This document shows positions 1-10,900 of a DNA stretch of 64,000 nt, in pieces. Every line of letters begins with the position of its first letter. The first letter of the stretch is position 1. Below the pieces are notes generated by a model that was not told where the DNA came from, made no database searches, and saw nothing but the letters and a program-made list of their open reading frames with translations. Made by a program: the position numbers and the translations under genes. The DNA is from Micropterix aruncella (Eukaryota; Arthropoda; Insecta; Lepidoptera; Micropterigidae), in assembly GCA_944548615.1 (NCBI GenBank), contig OX155952.1, forward strand, positions 38,932,350 through 38,996,349. Reading direction: 5' to 3'.

Positions 1-3000
1 CGATACAACAACAAAGGCGATTCGGGAGGCAGCATTGAAATTGTTTGCTGTAAGTAAACATACATATCCCCTTACATCATTTTAAAATTACTCATGTGCA
101 GTTTTGTTCAAATGAGTCTTATTGCATGATAATTATTGTGAAAAATGCTGCATATTATGCAATTTAGTTTGATAAGATTACTTCTAATTTTTCCGTACAA
201 GCGTAACAAACCGCCTTTTTGCATGTAAAAAAGGAATTTAATAATTTATCGAATCATATTTTTTCTACAATTTGGTAAAAATGCACATACAATCTTTTAA
301 CCTATTTTGAATTATTGATAATAAAACACACTTCTAACTCAACATTTTATTTAAGTACCAATATCAAAAGCCTGATATCTTATGAACTAGAAAGAGTTAG
401 ATATAACAGTTATATGAATTGTCTATCTTATTAACCCCTCCTCTCGCGAAGTAAAAATTCGGCTATCACTTTTGCGCGCGACATTCGGGCGTAAAATCGA
501 CGCGAGTCGACGACCTTGATACAAACGGCCATAACTTGTAAACCACTACACCGATCATAAAAACAATAACTGTAAAATTACCGCATTGAAATTTGAAATA
601 TATAACATTATAATTTTATCTCGTAAAACAATTAAGATAATAATGAATAAATATTACAAAATTGGCGAACTGAAAAAACTCGCCTATAAAATAATTTCGA
701 TTTTTTTGTCACAAAATACGTAAAATATGCAAAAATTGTAAATACAGTTATGTTCTTTATTAAATGCTTTACCAAAACCATTTTTTTTGACTTATTTGCA
801 TACAAAAATATTTATTTATTCAGCCAAGAAAAATTTTATGTATTCTCGTAAAAAAAAAATTTTTAAATTTTTTATTTGTGACTACTTATGGTATTTTTTT
901 ATATGAAATTCTTTCAAAAAAACTTTATTACTACATCACACTTCTTAGAAATCACACCAGAACTTTGGGCTTTGTCTGATATTACAGAAAAATGTAAAGT
1001 TTTGAGAGTTTGCGTCCAAAACTTAATAATAAACTTTGAATGCTCATAATATAAAATTCGTTAGATTTTTTCAATTATATTGTCTCATTATATATTTATT
1101 ATATGCCTAATAACTAATTACTATACTCCAAAGAGTCAGATTTCATCGAAAAACTATGGAAAATCGCACTTTTTTCTTTCATAGTAATTATCAAAACAAG
1201 TTTCTTTGCGCGAGTCATATTAGAAAACAACATATAATGTTCAAAATACGCCTAATTATGTGATAACTTAGGATGTAAATGAAGCAATACCTATTTTGTT
1301 AGTAAATTAAAGCGACATTACGTCCAATTTCGCAATATATCGGGATAATTCACAAACATTACAAAATAAAAACGCCATTTTTTCGGGAGGGATGTGTTGT
1401 CGCCGAAGTCTTTTGTTTAAAAATTCGTGAAAAACAGCAAATGGACTATCTCAAATGACTAATCCTCATTCCTTAACTACTTAAAAATGCAAATTACTCA
1501 CTGTTCTCCAGTAAATGGCACAGAAACACTGCACAAACACCGTTATATTACCGCACAAACACCGACTATACGCGGCCGTGAAAGAGGCCAGCGACCACTG
1601 GCGTTTGACGTTTCTGCTCACTTTTTAAATCGTCCTTAGATATTGCCAGACGGAAATCTTGAATTAAAGATATTTTGGCCATATCGTAGCGCCCTCAGAA
1701 AGTATATAGTACGGCGTGTCGAATAGTAAATTGCATTTTTCGCAGCGGCGAGCGTTTGGTCCCGTATCGTATACGACGTTACGGAGTGTTAGGCGGCCGA
1801 CCTTTGGTCCGCCAGGGGATGTTACGGAGCGACCGGGTTAAAAGTAACACTTATGTCGTATTCGGAGCACATTTTTTGCAGACCTTCATAGAACACTCTA
1901 AACATATAAAATCCGAGCATTTGATGCATTTATATCCTGTCTTGCGCTTCTTGGTGTATGGACAGAGTTTACAAGTCTTTTTTTTCAAGTTTGTTTGTCA
2001 TGGCCATCGTTACCTCCGCAGAAGGTCTCTCAGACCGGTACTAATAATTTCGACTTTTTAAAAAGGCGCTAAAACAATGAAACAGACGCTCCTACAGACA
2101 CGATCGCCGCGTGCGCCGACACAGCGGGAACTAATAGGAGACTACTGGGAGCGGTGGGTCGCTGAGGGGTGGGGGGACGGACTGAAAGCATTTCTAAAAA
2201 TCCATAGCGGTCTGTGAGACCGATGTTCCTGGTAAAGGGTTAAAGGTAGCCTAATGTTAGGTTTATTCTAAATGAATGTAATTTTACAACGGAACTATTT
2301 TTGGATGTTTTTTAGACTTATACTTTTCTATTATTTTAATAACTTACTGTAAGTGAACCTTTGATTTGTGACTAGTTTTTTCCGATACTGATTTAGATTA
2401 TGTATTTATTCTCGATTTTATTCCATTTTTTAAAAATATATTTATATAAAATTAATGTGATAATTTTGATTACTTTGTGTCTTCTTATTGTTTTAATTAT
2501 TTTAAATATTTGGTATTGGATATTAACCTATTTACCACATCATTTTATTCGTAATTTTTTATTTGAAATTTTATTTGTAATATTAATTGGAAATATAACT
2601 TTTACGCCCAGATAGTGCTATTAGTAATAGGTTATATTATTTATTTTCCACAACACTATCTGGGTGTAGAAATGATATCTCCAATTATATAAAAATTTCA
2701 AATTAAATTAAAATTTGTAATGTTATGTAGTAATTAGGTTAATACAATAAACAAATTAAACAATAAGACAAGATACAAAGTAATCAAATTATGACATCAA
2801 TCTGACATAAATATGTATTTAAAAATAAAACAGAGTTTTTATGTCACTTTTTAGCTGGCATGTCGCAGCGAATTAGAACACAGAGCCATAGAGTTGATGG
2901 ATCTACTTCACGACGATGGTTTGATGCCTCTCGCCATTCGTTATGCCTCAAAACGGGGCAGAATTCACCTCGCTGACAAGCTAAGCAATGTTGCCGAGTC

Positions 3001-6000
3001 GTGGACCAAAGAGGAGAATGCCGCATCGCAGGAGATGTTTGATGAAGTCGAAGTAAGCGAAACTGGAATGAACACCGACCACCTCAGCGAAAGTCTAAAC
3101 ACAAATGTGAATCGAATATTAGAAAATAACGGCAGGGAATCAACTCCAATCAGGCCTTTGGTACGTATTACATAATATCGTTGATTATTTATGGCAGTGG
3201 TTTTCAACTGGTGGGTTGCGACCCCCTAGGGAGTCGCAAAGAGACTTCCGAGGGGTCGCAGCTATCTAAAAATATTTTTTAAATATAACACAATCTTTAT
3301 TTATTTAATATACCAACATTTACGTCTTCGGAAGAGAAACCGATTTATTATGTGTTTTGCAATTGCTTTTACAAAACTTTATTTAAGATATTGATTTAAG
3401 ATGGAAACAGTTAGGTACAGCTTTGAAAGTGAATAACAGTTAAAATTAATGTGGTTTTCGCCATTGTTTTTACAAAAACTTTTTATATTGGATGCTTACC
3501 AGTTACAGCTGTGGAAGAGACTAAGATGGGTCGAATGCATCGATATATTAACTAGATATGCCCTCAGATACAAATAAGTTGGCTCCATATACCCTTTGCT
3601 CGTAAATCATGCGACAGAGAGAGCAATAAATTGAACAGTATGTGAGAAAATAGCGCGCCAATATTCTTTGCGGCAGCTCTCACACCGGAAACGGTCGGCT
3701 GTCCGCCAGCGGACTGCGACCAAACTTCTACTGGCCGGCTTTCAGTAGTGGTTTTTAAGGGGTCATTTTCGAGCGCGAAAGGCCCATATATCGATGGTCA
3801 AATAACTAACTTACAGTCCAACGGGGGGGGGGGGGGGGGGGGGGGGGTCAGGGGGTCGTATAAGACTTTTTTTACCAAAATGGGGTCACGATCTAATAAA
3901 GATTGAAAAACACTGATATAGAGTATTAGATTGTGCAATCCTATAGAACGATTTGGCAATACTTCCAATACGGCGAAACACAGGTGGCGATGAGAGCAAT
4001 AACGACCAAACAAATAGCAATTTATTTGGCCATCTATAAAAACATTGATAATAAATGTTTTTTTATAAAAGACAGATTGATTATAAAAACCCAATAAGCT
4101 AAGTAACGATAACAATAATAACATTCAATTATTAGTGCTGTTTATTACATGTTTTTATATAGGCTGATTACATTACAAAAATAATACGGAGAGGTAGAAT
4201 GCCATCTATTAGTCTGTCTGAGCTTAATGTGCGTAATTATTGCGTATTGAAACCTATATACCAAATCAAAAACTGACATCTTTATGTATGTAATATCATT
4301 CATTATGCGGAGTATTAGATTGCTCACCCCTATAGGAAATTTTGGCAACTGTTTTTTGCCGTCGAAATGCAGGTGGCGCTGTTAGCATTTTGTCAAAAGT
4401 AATATCAATTTATTTGGCCATCTTTAATAACATTGATAATAAATGTTTTTTTTTATAAAAGACCGATTGATTATAAACATTCAATAATTTAACCAGCAAT
4501 AACAATACTAACATTCAATTATTAGTGTCATCTATCGTCTCTTTTTATATAGGTTAGAATGCCATCATAGATGGCATTCTGTCTTGAGAGACTAATAAGT
4601 CTATCTGAGCAGTGCATAATTATTACGTATCGAAAACTGTATACCAAATAAAAATTGACATCCCCATATAGCCTATATCGCCGGCCCAGCGGTTTACAAC
4701 AAACTCAGCGAGCGCATTAGGCAGGCGCAATCTCTTGACGTGTTTAAGAGACGCCTTAATACTGCAAAACCTTTCTCAATAATCGAGAAAGCTTCAGATT
4801 AGATTATGGAGGTCGATTCGGTCTCTAAGCAGTACAAATTCCCTGAAAGTCTCGGATGCACAGCCCTGCGTCCAGATATAACTCTTTACTCTCTATCTCG
4901 GAAGATGGTCCTTATCGTAGAGTTAACTGTTCCATGGGAATCAAATATCCCAAAAGACCACTAGTACAAATTAAATAAATACCATGACCTCGCAAATGCC
5001 GTCACCCGGAACGGCTTCACTGTTCACCTTCACGCGGTGGAAGTAGGCGCTCGTGGCCTGCCAGCTAAATCTTTGTTACACCTTTTTAAAGATCTTGGTC
5101 TCTCCAGGAAAATAATCAACTCCTTTCTAGAAAAATTATCTAAAACCGCGATTTCTGCATCTCAAATTCTATGGCTTCGAAGGGGGAGTGAATGGGTGGT
5201 AAGGTGACGCTCACATGTGGCAAGACAGCTGTCCTAAACCTACCACCGCCGGTCCTAAGTCCGGAATCCACCCTTCACCTCCCAGAAGTGTAATAATTAT
5301 ATATGATGGGGCCAATTTTTGGTCGGTGAATTCCATGGCAGCTCCGTTTGTATTTTATTTTATACCTTACGGATAAAGCGTTTTACTCACTGGAAGAATA
5401 TTACTCGAGTGAAGTCTAAAATGCTTTGGTGGCTAAAGTATTTAATGATCTCTTTTGAATTTTATCTTGTATTTTCTTAGTTTTACATTATTCTTGTGTT
5501 TTTTTTCTTCATTTCGTTTTGTTTATTTTATCTTTTCTTTACGATAAAAGAAATATATGTTTGTTTGCTAATATGTATGAATGTTCGCTAATCTGACTTG
5601 TATACCAGTATACCAATAAAATGAATATGAATATGAATATAAATATATTAAAATAATAAGATTTTATTATTTTATACCGTATAGGCGTTTTTAAAGAGCC
5701 ACCTACAGTACGCATCTCTAATGTTGTACCACGAAAGTTGCCAAACTGAAAATAATTATTTATTTTAGGAACATGAGCGCCATCTACATTTTCAATTTCG
5801 TAGTAAAATACTGATTTCCATATTGTAGTAAATCCTTGGGCAATCTAATAAGCTTTAGTTTAGTTTAGTTTATCTGGGCTTTTTCCCGCACTTCGCCTCT
5901 TGATTGGGCCGTTGTGTGTGGCTCATGTTTCTATTTATGTTACTCCAGCCGACCCAGGCTGTCCCAGAAGGTTAGCAGCCTGTTTGCGTTGCTACAGGCC

Positions 6001-7960
6001 TCCGGGACAGATGCTGGAGAATTTTTCCCGTTGCTCTGCCATGCTCCTGCATTCCATGAGCACATGCTGTGGCGTTTCTTCTTCCTCCATGCATCCTCTG
6101 CATAGAGGGCCGTCTGTCACACCTGTGGTAAACAGGTGTTTGTTTAGGGGACAGTGGCCTGTCATAGTACCTATGACTTTACGGATTTTGTCCCTTTTTA
6201 ATCTGGTGAGGTTGCGGGCAAGTTTTTTAGACGCTTCCGGAACCGCGTTGCCTGCATCCTGTGTTTTTTTTCCATTCTGTAAGGTGGGTTTCATCGGTGT
6301 TCCTGTGTAGCCATGTTTTTATTTGGGCCTGGGGTATGGGCATCAAGGGTTACGGTCCATATGCTGTTTTCTTTGATCCCCTTCTGGCCAGTTCGTCTGC
6401 CGCGTCGTTGCCCAGTGAGTCGCTGTGCCCTTTAATCCATTGCAGGGTCACTATTTGACCTTGCAATGGATTGAAGCGCATCTAATACATTTTAAATTTC
6501 ATAGTAAAATACTGGTTTCCATATCGTAGTAAACCCTTGGTAATATTAATATAATCAATGGTAATATTAAAATAATATGACTTATGATTTAAAAATTTGT
6601 TTATTATTATTTTATAATGCATTGTCGTGTTTAGAGCGACATTTACCGTGCGCTGCCATACTGTTATACCTTCTAAAGTTGCCATATTAAACACTAGCTG
6701 ACCCATGCCCACTTCGTTGGGCGGTAAAACTTTTTACCTGTGATGAAATTATGAGTGTGGTTCGGTTAGTACTGAGTGCTATGATTTATTTCCAGACTTC
6801 CAAAAGAAGGGTTATATTTTTACTGCATATGTATGTATTTGTAAGTGTCTTCTTGTGTGTCTTATTTGTGAGCGTATTATCACTTTAACTATTTATGCAG
6901 TAAAAGGGAAAAGTCTTTTGTTTTAAACACTTTAGACGATAAATTTACTTATTTTGATAATGATTCATAATTGTTGATAATATGACCAATAAACATGACC
7001 TGACCTTTTTTTTAATATAAACTACTACTTTTTGTGACAAATATAAAAGGTAGACATATGCTGTCGCTGACTTTTTTGTAGGCATTATCAAGCTCTACAA
7101 CTTTTCTCTAGAACTTAATCATATATCTCTCATCGTTAAGGCAGCGTTAGTTAGAAACGTTTTCGTTCGACCGCTTATTCTCCGACTTACTTTGCAAATC
7201 CGACTACCACGAAAAAGTCTTTTCATTTTTCGGATTAATGTATAGCATATGACACTCACAAATAACGTGGCTTTCTATTGGTAAAAGAATTTTCAAAATC
7301 GGTTCAGTAGATCCAGAGATTACTTCCTACAACGTCACAAACTTTACCTCTTTATAATATTAGTATAGATAATAATATTAGATTAATCAATTTTTCAGGT
7401 ATGAGTGCCATCTACATGTTGCGTTTTGTAGTAAAATTTTGTTTGGCAGATTGTAGTACGATGTTGATATATACTCAATGATAATATTAATCAACAGATT
7501 TTATAAAAAATATGCATTATTTTAATGCCTTTTTGACTTATGTTCACAGCAAATCAAACCGCTATCGGCGAGAAACCCATTCAAAAAAGTGACTTCTGAA
7601 ACGAGGGCATCGTCCAGCCCGCTCAGTTTAACAGATCGCGTGCTCGTCGCTTCCACACCGGAAATTCCAGAAAATCCGGTTACAGCCGACGACATGACTC
7701 CATCTCCGACTGAAACTTTCATACAGTGGTACGAGAAGCATAAATCACGGTTAGAAACGGAGAATCCCGAACTGACGCCGTCGGAATTAACCAAACACTC
7801 GGTAAAAATTTTCCGAAAGTTTAAAACAGATGCAGATGGCGTACCGAAGAGGAAACTGGAGGAGACGGGCGCTGATAATAAAGAGCCAAACGGGCCGGCT
7901 TCTAGTGCCGCCAAACAATCAAAGCTGAGCGCTTTCTCTTTCCAGAAAAAAAATAGTTAA
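1..7960 (+). CDS. WDHD1: WDHD1 / And-1 / Ctf4 replisome adaptor, C-terminal exons (5' part outside window)
   Basis: The last three coding exons lie at 1-49 (donor gtaagt), 2855-3160 (acceptor ttttag, donor gtacgt) and 7550-7960 (acceptor ttcacag, stop TAA). All junctions are phase 0, so the frame is continuous. The joined protein reads LKLFA|LACRSELEHRA, then IRYASKRGRIHLADKLS, which matches the end of the conserved SepB domain of WDHD1. The extreme C-terminus KLSAFSFQ matches the conserved WDHD1 tail. The region before it (FIQWYEKHKSRLE) sits where vertebrates have an HMG box but is only weakly HMG-like. WDHD1 is a nuclear trimeric adaptor linking the CMG helicase to DNA polymerase alpha. 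The WD40 repeats and most of SepB lie upstream of base 1. Intron 2 (3161-7549) is packed with transposons. The first AATAAA after the stop is at 8121, beyond the last ENOSF1 exon on the other strand. Identity is seen by alignment from memory and is strong. Confidence 0.93.
430..2240 (-). mobile_element. piggyBac-like element, internally deleted and decayed
   Basis: TTAA followed by CCC occurs at 430, and its mirror GGGTTAA ends at 2240. On the minus strand the end of a piggyBac transposase is legible down to a stop at 1853-1851, as a cysteine-rich tail (CKLCPY, CIKCS, CLEC, CKKC) of the kind that closes piggyBac transposases. A TGA lies only about nine codons upstream of it, and the catalytic core is absent. 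The arm at 530-680 is related to the inverted-repeat arms at 32.4-32.8 kb. It lies in WDHD1 intron 1. Confidence 0.55.
3195..3915. mobile_element. hAT-like non-autonomous element
   Basis: The left end CAGTGGTTTTCAACTGG and the right end, read on the other strand, CAGTGTTTTTCAATC are imperfect inverted repeats of hAT type. The 8-bp flanks match at only 5 of 8 positions. No transposase is readable. It holds the poly-G tract. Confidence 0.45.
3823..3847 (+). repeat. 25-nt uninterrupted G tract
   Basis: Twenty-five consecutive G residues followed by tca and five more G. The length should be treated as uncertain because such runs are hard to assemble. Confidence 0.8.
3918..4690. repeat. Two tandem copies of the TATTAGATTG element
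   Basis: Two direct copies about 390 bp apart start TATTAGATTG (near 3922 and 4315). They share blocks such as AGGTGGCG, caatttatttggccatct and acattgataataaatg. The best other copy is 34186-35677, which has both ends. Confidence 0.6.
4763..5370 (+). mobile_element. Restriction-like-endonuclease LINE, 3' fragment (copy 1)
   Basis: It encodes the end of a reverse transcriptase protein with a PD-(D/E)XK-like endonuclease (RPDITLYS, then IVELTVPWE), with one internal TAG. The 3'UTR ends in the shared ggtgaattccatggcag block and a T/A-rich tail. Bases 4681-4762 before it come from a different LINE (FKRRLNT end), so the junction is chimeric. Family members recur at 20289, 29660, 30588, 39113, 40880, 49828, 50455 and 56855. 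Confidence 0.7.
5640..5852. repeat. Right end of a TATTAGATTG element
   Basis: The block ends gggcaatctaata, the inverted counterpart of TATTAGATTG. It probably closes one of the elements that begin at 3.9-4.3 kb and was split by the LINE at 4681-5370. Confidence 0.45.
5855..6480 (-). mobile_element. LINE 3' end with RNase H remnant
   Basis: Minus-strand translation gives VTLQWIKGHSDSLGND then DELARRGS, the C-terminal motif of an RNase H domain. A CCHC-like LCRGCMEEEETPQHVLMEC motif follows, as in I/R1/LOA-type insect LINEs. Only the last roughly 200 codons remain and they cross frames. Confidence 0.65.
6482..6690. repeat. Internal fragment of the TATTAGATTG element
   Basis: It shares the block around gtagtaaaatactg with 5790-5850, 7380-7480 and 35600-35680. 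No coding is seen. Confidence 0.4.
6694..7369 (-). mobile_element. Non-autonomous Helitron (676 bp)
   Basis: On the minus strand it begins TCTATACTAATATTATAAAG after an A and ends CTAG before a T. A perfect stem gccca/tgggc (6707-6722) sits about 10 nt inside the CTAG. These are the three Helitron hallmarks. No Rep/helicase coding is present. Confidence 0.85.
7375..7500. repeat. TATTAGATTG-family fragment before WDHD1 last exon
   Basis: It shares the gccatctacat and gtagtaaaat words with 5790-5850. It ends 50 bp before the exon acceptor. Confidence 0.35.
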
Positions 7961-7975
7961 AAATATTCCATATTT

Positions 7976-7981
7976 TTTATT
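7976..7981 (-). terminator. Likely ENOSF1 polyadenylation signal AATAAA
   Basis: On the minus strand AATAAA lies 15 nt past the ENOSF1 stop at 7997. Cleavage 10-30 nt on would fall around the WDHD1 stop codon. Confidence 0.6.
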
Positions 7982-7996
7982 TTTAATTCGTTGTAA

Positions 7997-10900
7997 CTAT
8001 TCTTGTTCTGGATATGGGAAGATGCCTTGCTGGAACATTCTCTGCCATTCGGTTCCACTCGGATATTCAAATTTGTGGATTGTGTCAAGTATGAACTCTG
8101 TGCTGTAACCAGGCGCCTGTAATAAATTGAAAATTATATTTAAACCAGAGTATCTTTTTTACAAAGTATCTATCAAATTTGACTTATTAGATATTAAGCA
8201 AATATACTGTCTGAAACAGCCCTATATTTGAAACTGACCAAAACTGAATGCCAATCAAAAAAGAAAAAGGCGACGAAGAAAAACTATGGCTTGGTCAACG
8301 CCACTGTATATCATAATGGATAATTGATTCATTATAGGCAAATATAAAATGTCAGATCTTCCACTACATAAATTAAAAAATATTTGTTGAAATGGTTTTC
8401 AGTTAAGAGTGGGAAACAGTTCAATAGGAAACAGTTGGGAAGTTAATAATACAGAAAAGAGACAGAAAAATTACTAATGATATTTCGACAATAAAAGAAG
8501 ATAATGCAATGAAGATCTTTCTGTCTAGGTATATGAAAAAACCTTTAAAAAGCAACTATTCACACATTTTATTGACTCATCATCATCATCATCATCATCC
8601 GCCGGTAGACGTCCACTGTTGGACATAGGCCTCCCCCATAGAATGCCACGATGAACGGTCTTGAACCGCCTCCATCCTTCCTGCAACCGCGGTAATATCA
8701 TCGGTTCATCTTGTGGGGGTCTTTCCACACTGCATCTGCCGGTTCGTGGTCGCCATTCGAGAACCTTTTTTCCTCAACGGTTGTCTTCAAGTTGGTAATT
8801 TTACAAGCTATGTCAGTTACTTTGATTCTTCTGCGGATTTCCTCATTTCAGATCCTATCATGCAGTAAAACTCCAAGCATAGCTCTTGGCGAATAATTAT
8901 TGACTAATATTTATTTATTTTTAATTATTATTCCTGACTAGATTATTATTCATTTTATCGACATTTGCATATGGAATGATATTACATAAAAAGCACTATC
9001 CTTCACACACAACATTGCCCCAAACTATTATTTGTTGCATTTATTTATTTATTATTTTTTTTTCAATTGATTTCTATCTGCAATCGGTCGCAGTATTGAA
9101 GACCATAATCAGATGTATTGTTGAGTTGAAGGCGTGTAAGATGACTCCTCCCTCGAAGAGTCTCCTCTTAATATTAATTGACTGCTCTAGTGTCAGAGTC
9201 TGTCACTCAGGTCTGCCACATCAAAGCGTTTTAACCTTCTTATGTTTTCACCTACGTTTGTTAGGTTTGAGGCGGGCATTCACGTGTCCTACCAGTGTCA
9301 TTTTATATCTTGCCCTGTACTTTTGCAGTTCTTCCTTAACCGTCGGCATTTTGAGGTGTTCGTGGATCTCACTGTTCCGGGCGAACCATGGGGCGTTTGC
9401 TATGGACCTCAGAACTTTGTTCTGGTATCGCTGAAGGATTTCTACGTTGAAGTCACTGGCTGTGCCCCATAGTTGGATGCCGTAAGTCCATATCGGTTTA
9501 AGGATCACCTTATAAACTAGCATCTTGTTTTCTAGGGAAAGGCATGAGCCACGTTCTATCAGCCAGTTCATATATATATATGTGGCCTGAATTTGACAAG
9601 TTTTGTATTCCGGGAGTTCATGATGCTTTATACAGTTCTTAATTATGACTGCAGTCCCTCCATGAGCTGTTCCATCTGGATGAAGAGTGTTGTAAATAGA
9701 GAAGCCTGGTATTCGCAGACAACTTTGTAGAGTAAAATGGGTCTCTGATACAAGCAGGATATCCAATTTGTTAGATGTGAGTAGCATTTCTGCTTCTTGA
9801 CTATTCGGGGTTAACCCGTTTATATTCCACGTAGCAATTCTGAGGTGGCTTATAACGATGGTTTGTTAACAAGCGTTGTGATTATTCCCATTAAGGTGCT
9901 CAGTTGTTGGATGAGTAAGTCGATTTTTTCAGCTTGTTTTGTGAGAAGCATTATCAATTCATTGGGTTCGGGATTCTCTTCATTCCTTACAGCAAGAGCA
10001 GCAGTTTTGGGATGTCTTTTTATTGGTAATTCGTTAGTTGATGCAATAGGGGTAGCTCTTGATGGATTTAGTGCTGGGTATGCAGTTGTGGATAGTAGTG
10101 GTGGTGGAAGTTTCGTTGTAGATTTGGCAGGGCGTTCTGTCTGTTGTCCTCTTGACAGTTTTCTTTTATGTATTTCAAGGTATACTTGGCAGCCTTTATA
10201 GTTTGCCGGGTGGTTTCCTTGACAGAGTGCACATTTAGCCGGAGTACTCCTGTCTTTTTTAGGGCATTCTATCGTGCTGTGGCCTTGAGCACACTTAACA
10301 CACCTAAATGGTCTCATGCAATTGTTCTTAGAATGACCATATTGCTGACATCGCTTACACTGGACAATTACTGTTCTTTTTTTTGGGATCCTCAATAGTT
10401 ACTGCCGTATTGTAGATGTATCTTAAGCTTTTAACTGTCTTGTTATTTGCACTCGGTTCTAAGTTGACAAAGAATGTGGAAAGTGCAATCTTATTGGGTC
10501 CATACCGGGCATTTATAATTTTGCCTTTCACTGAATTGCCGGTTTCTTCGATTGCTTCTCTGATTGCTTCGTGTGGAGTGGTTGGATGAAGATTCCGGAT
10601 GACGATCCTAAATGGCCTTTCGTCTTTCTGGGTGAAGGTATGGCCTATTAGACCTTTTTCTCTTATCACTTTGATCAATATTTTATAGGTGTCTATGCTA
10701 TTACAGGTAATCCTCAGTTGCTGCCTAGTTATTACCTTGAAGGAGTAGTCAGATTTGTCTAGCACAGTTTCAATAAAGTCTGTCAGTTTCTTTAGGTCAG
10801 TTACACCATATAAAATTATTGGTGGGGGTTTGTTAACCTTCTTTTGCACTGTCTGGTCGATCTCCTGATTATCGTTGAGTGTTAATTCCTGGTATCTATT

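Noticed and set aside
3195..3915. Confident hAT assignment by target duplication
   Set aside because: The flanking octamers agree at only 5 of 8 positions. It is kept as hAT-like at low confidence.
9845..10201. Plus-strand Ser/Val-rich ORF
   Set aside because: It is antisense to the zinc-knuckle gag of the Jockey-like element.
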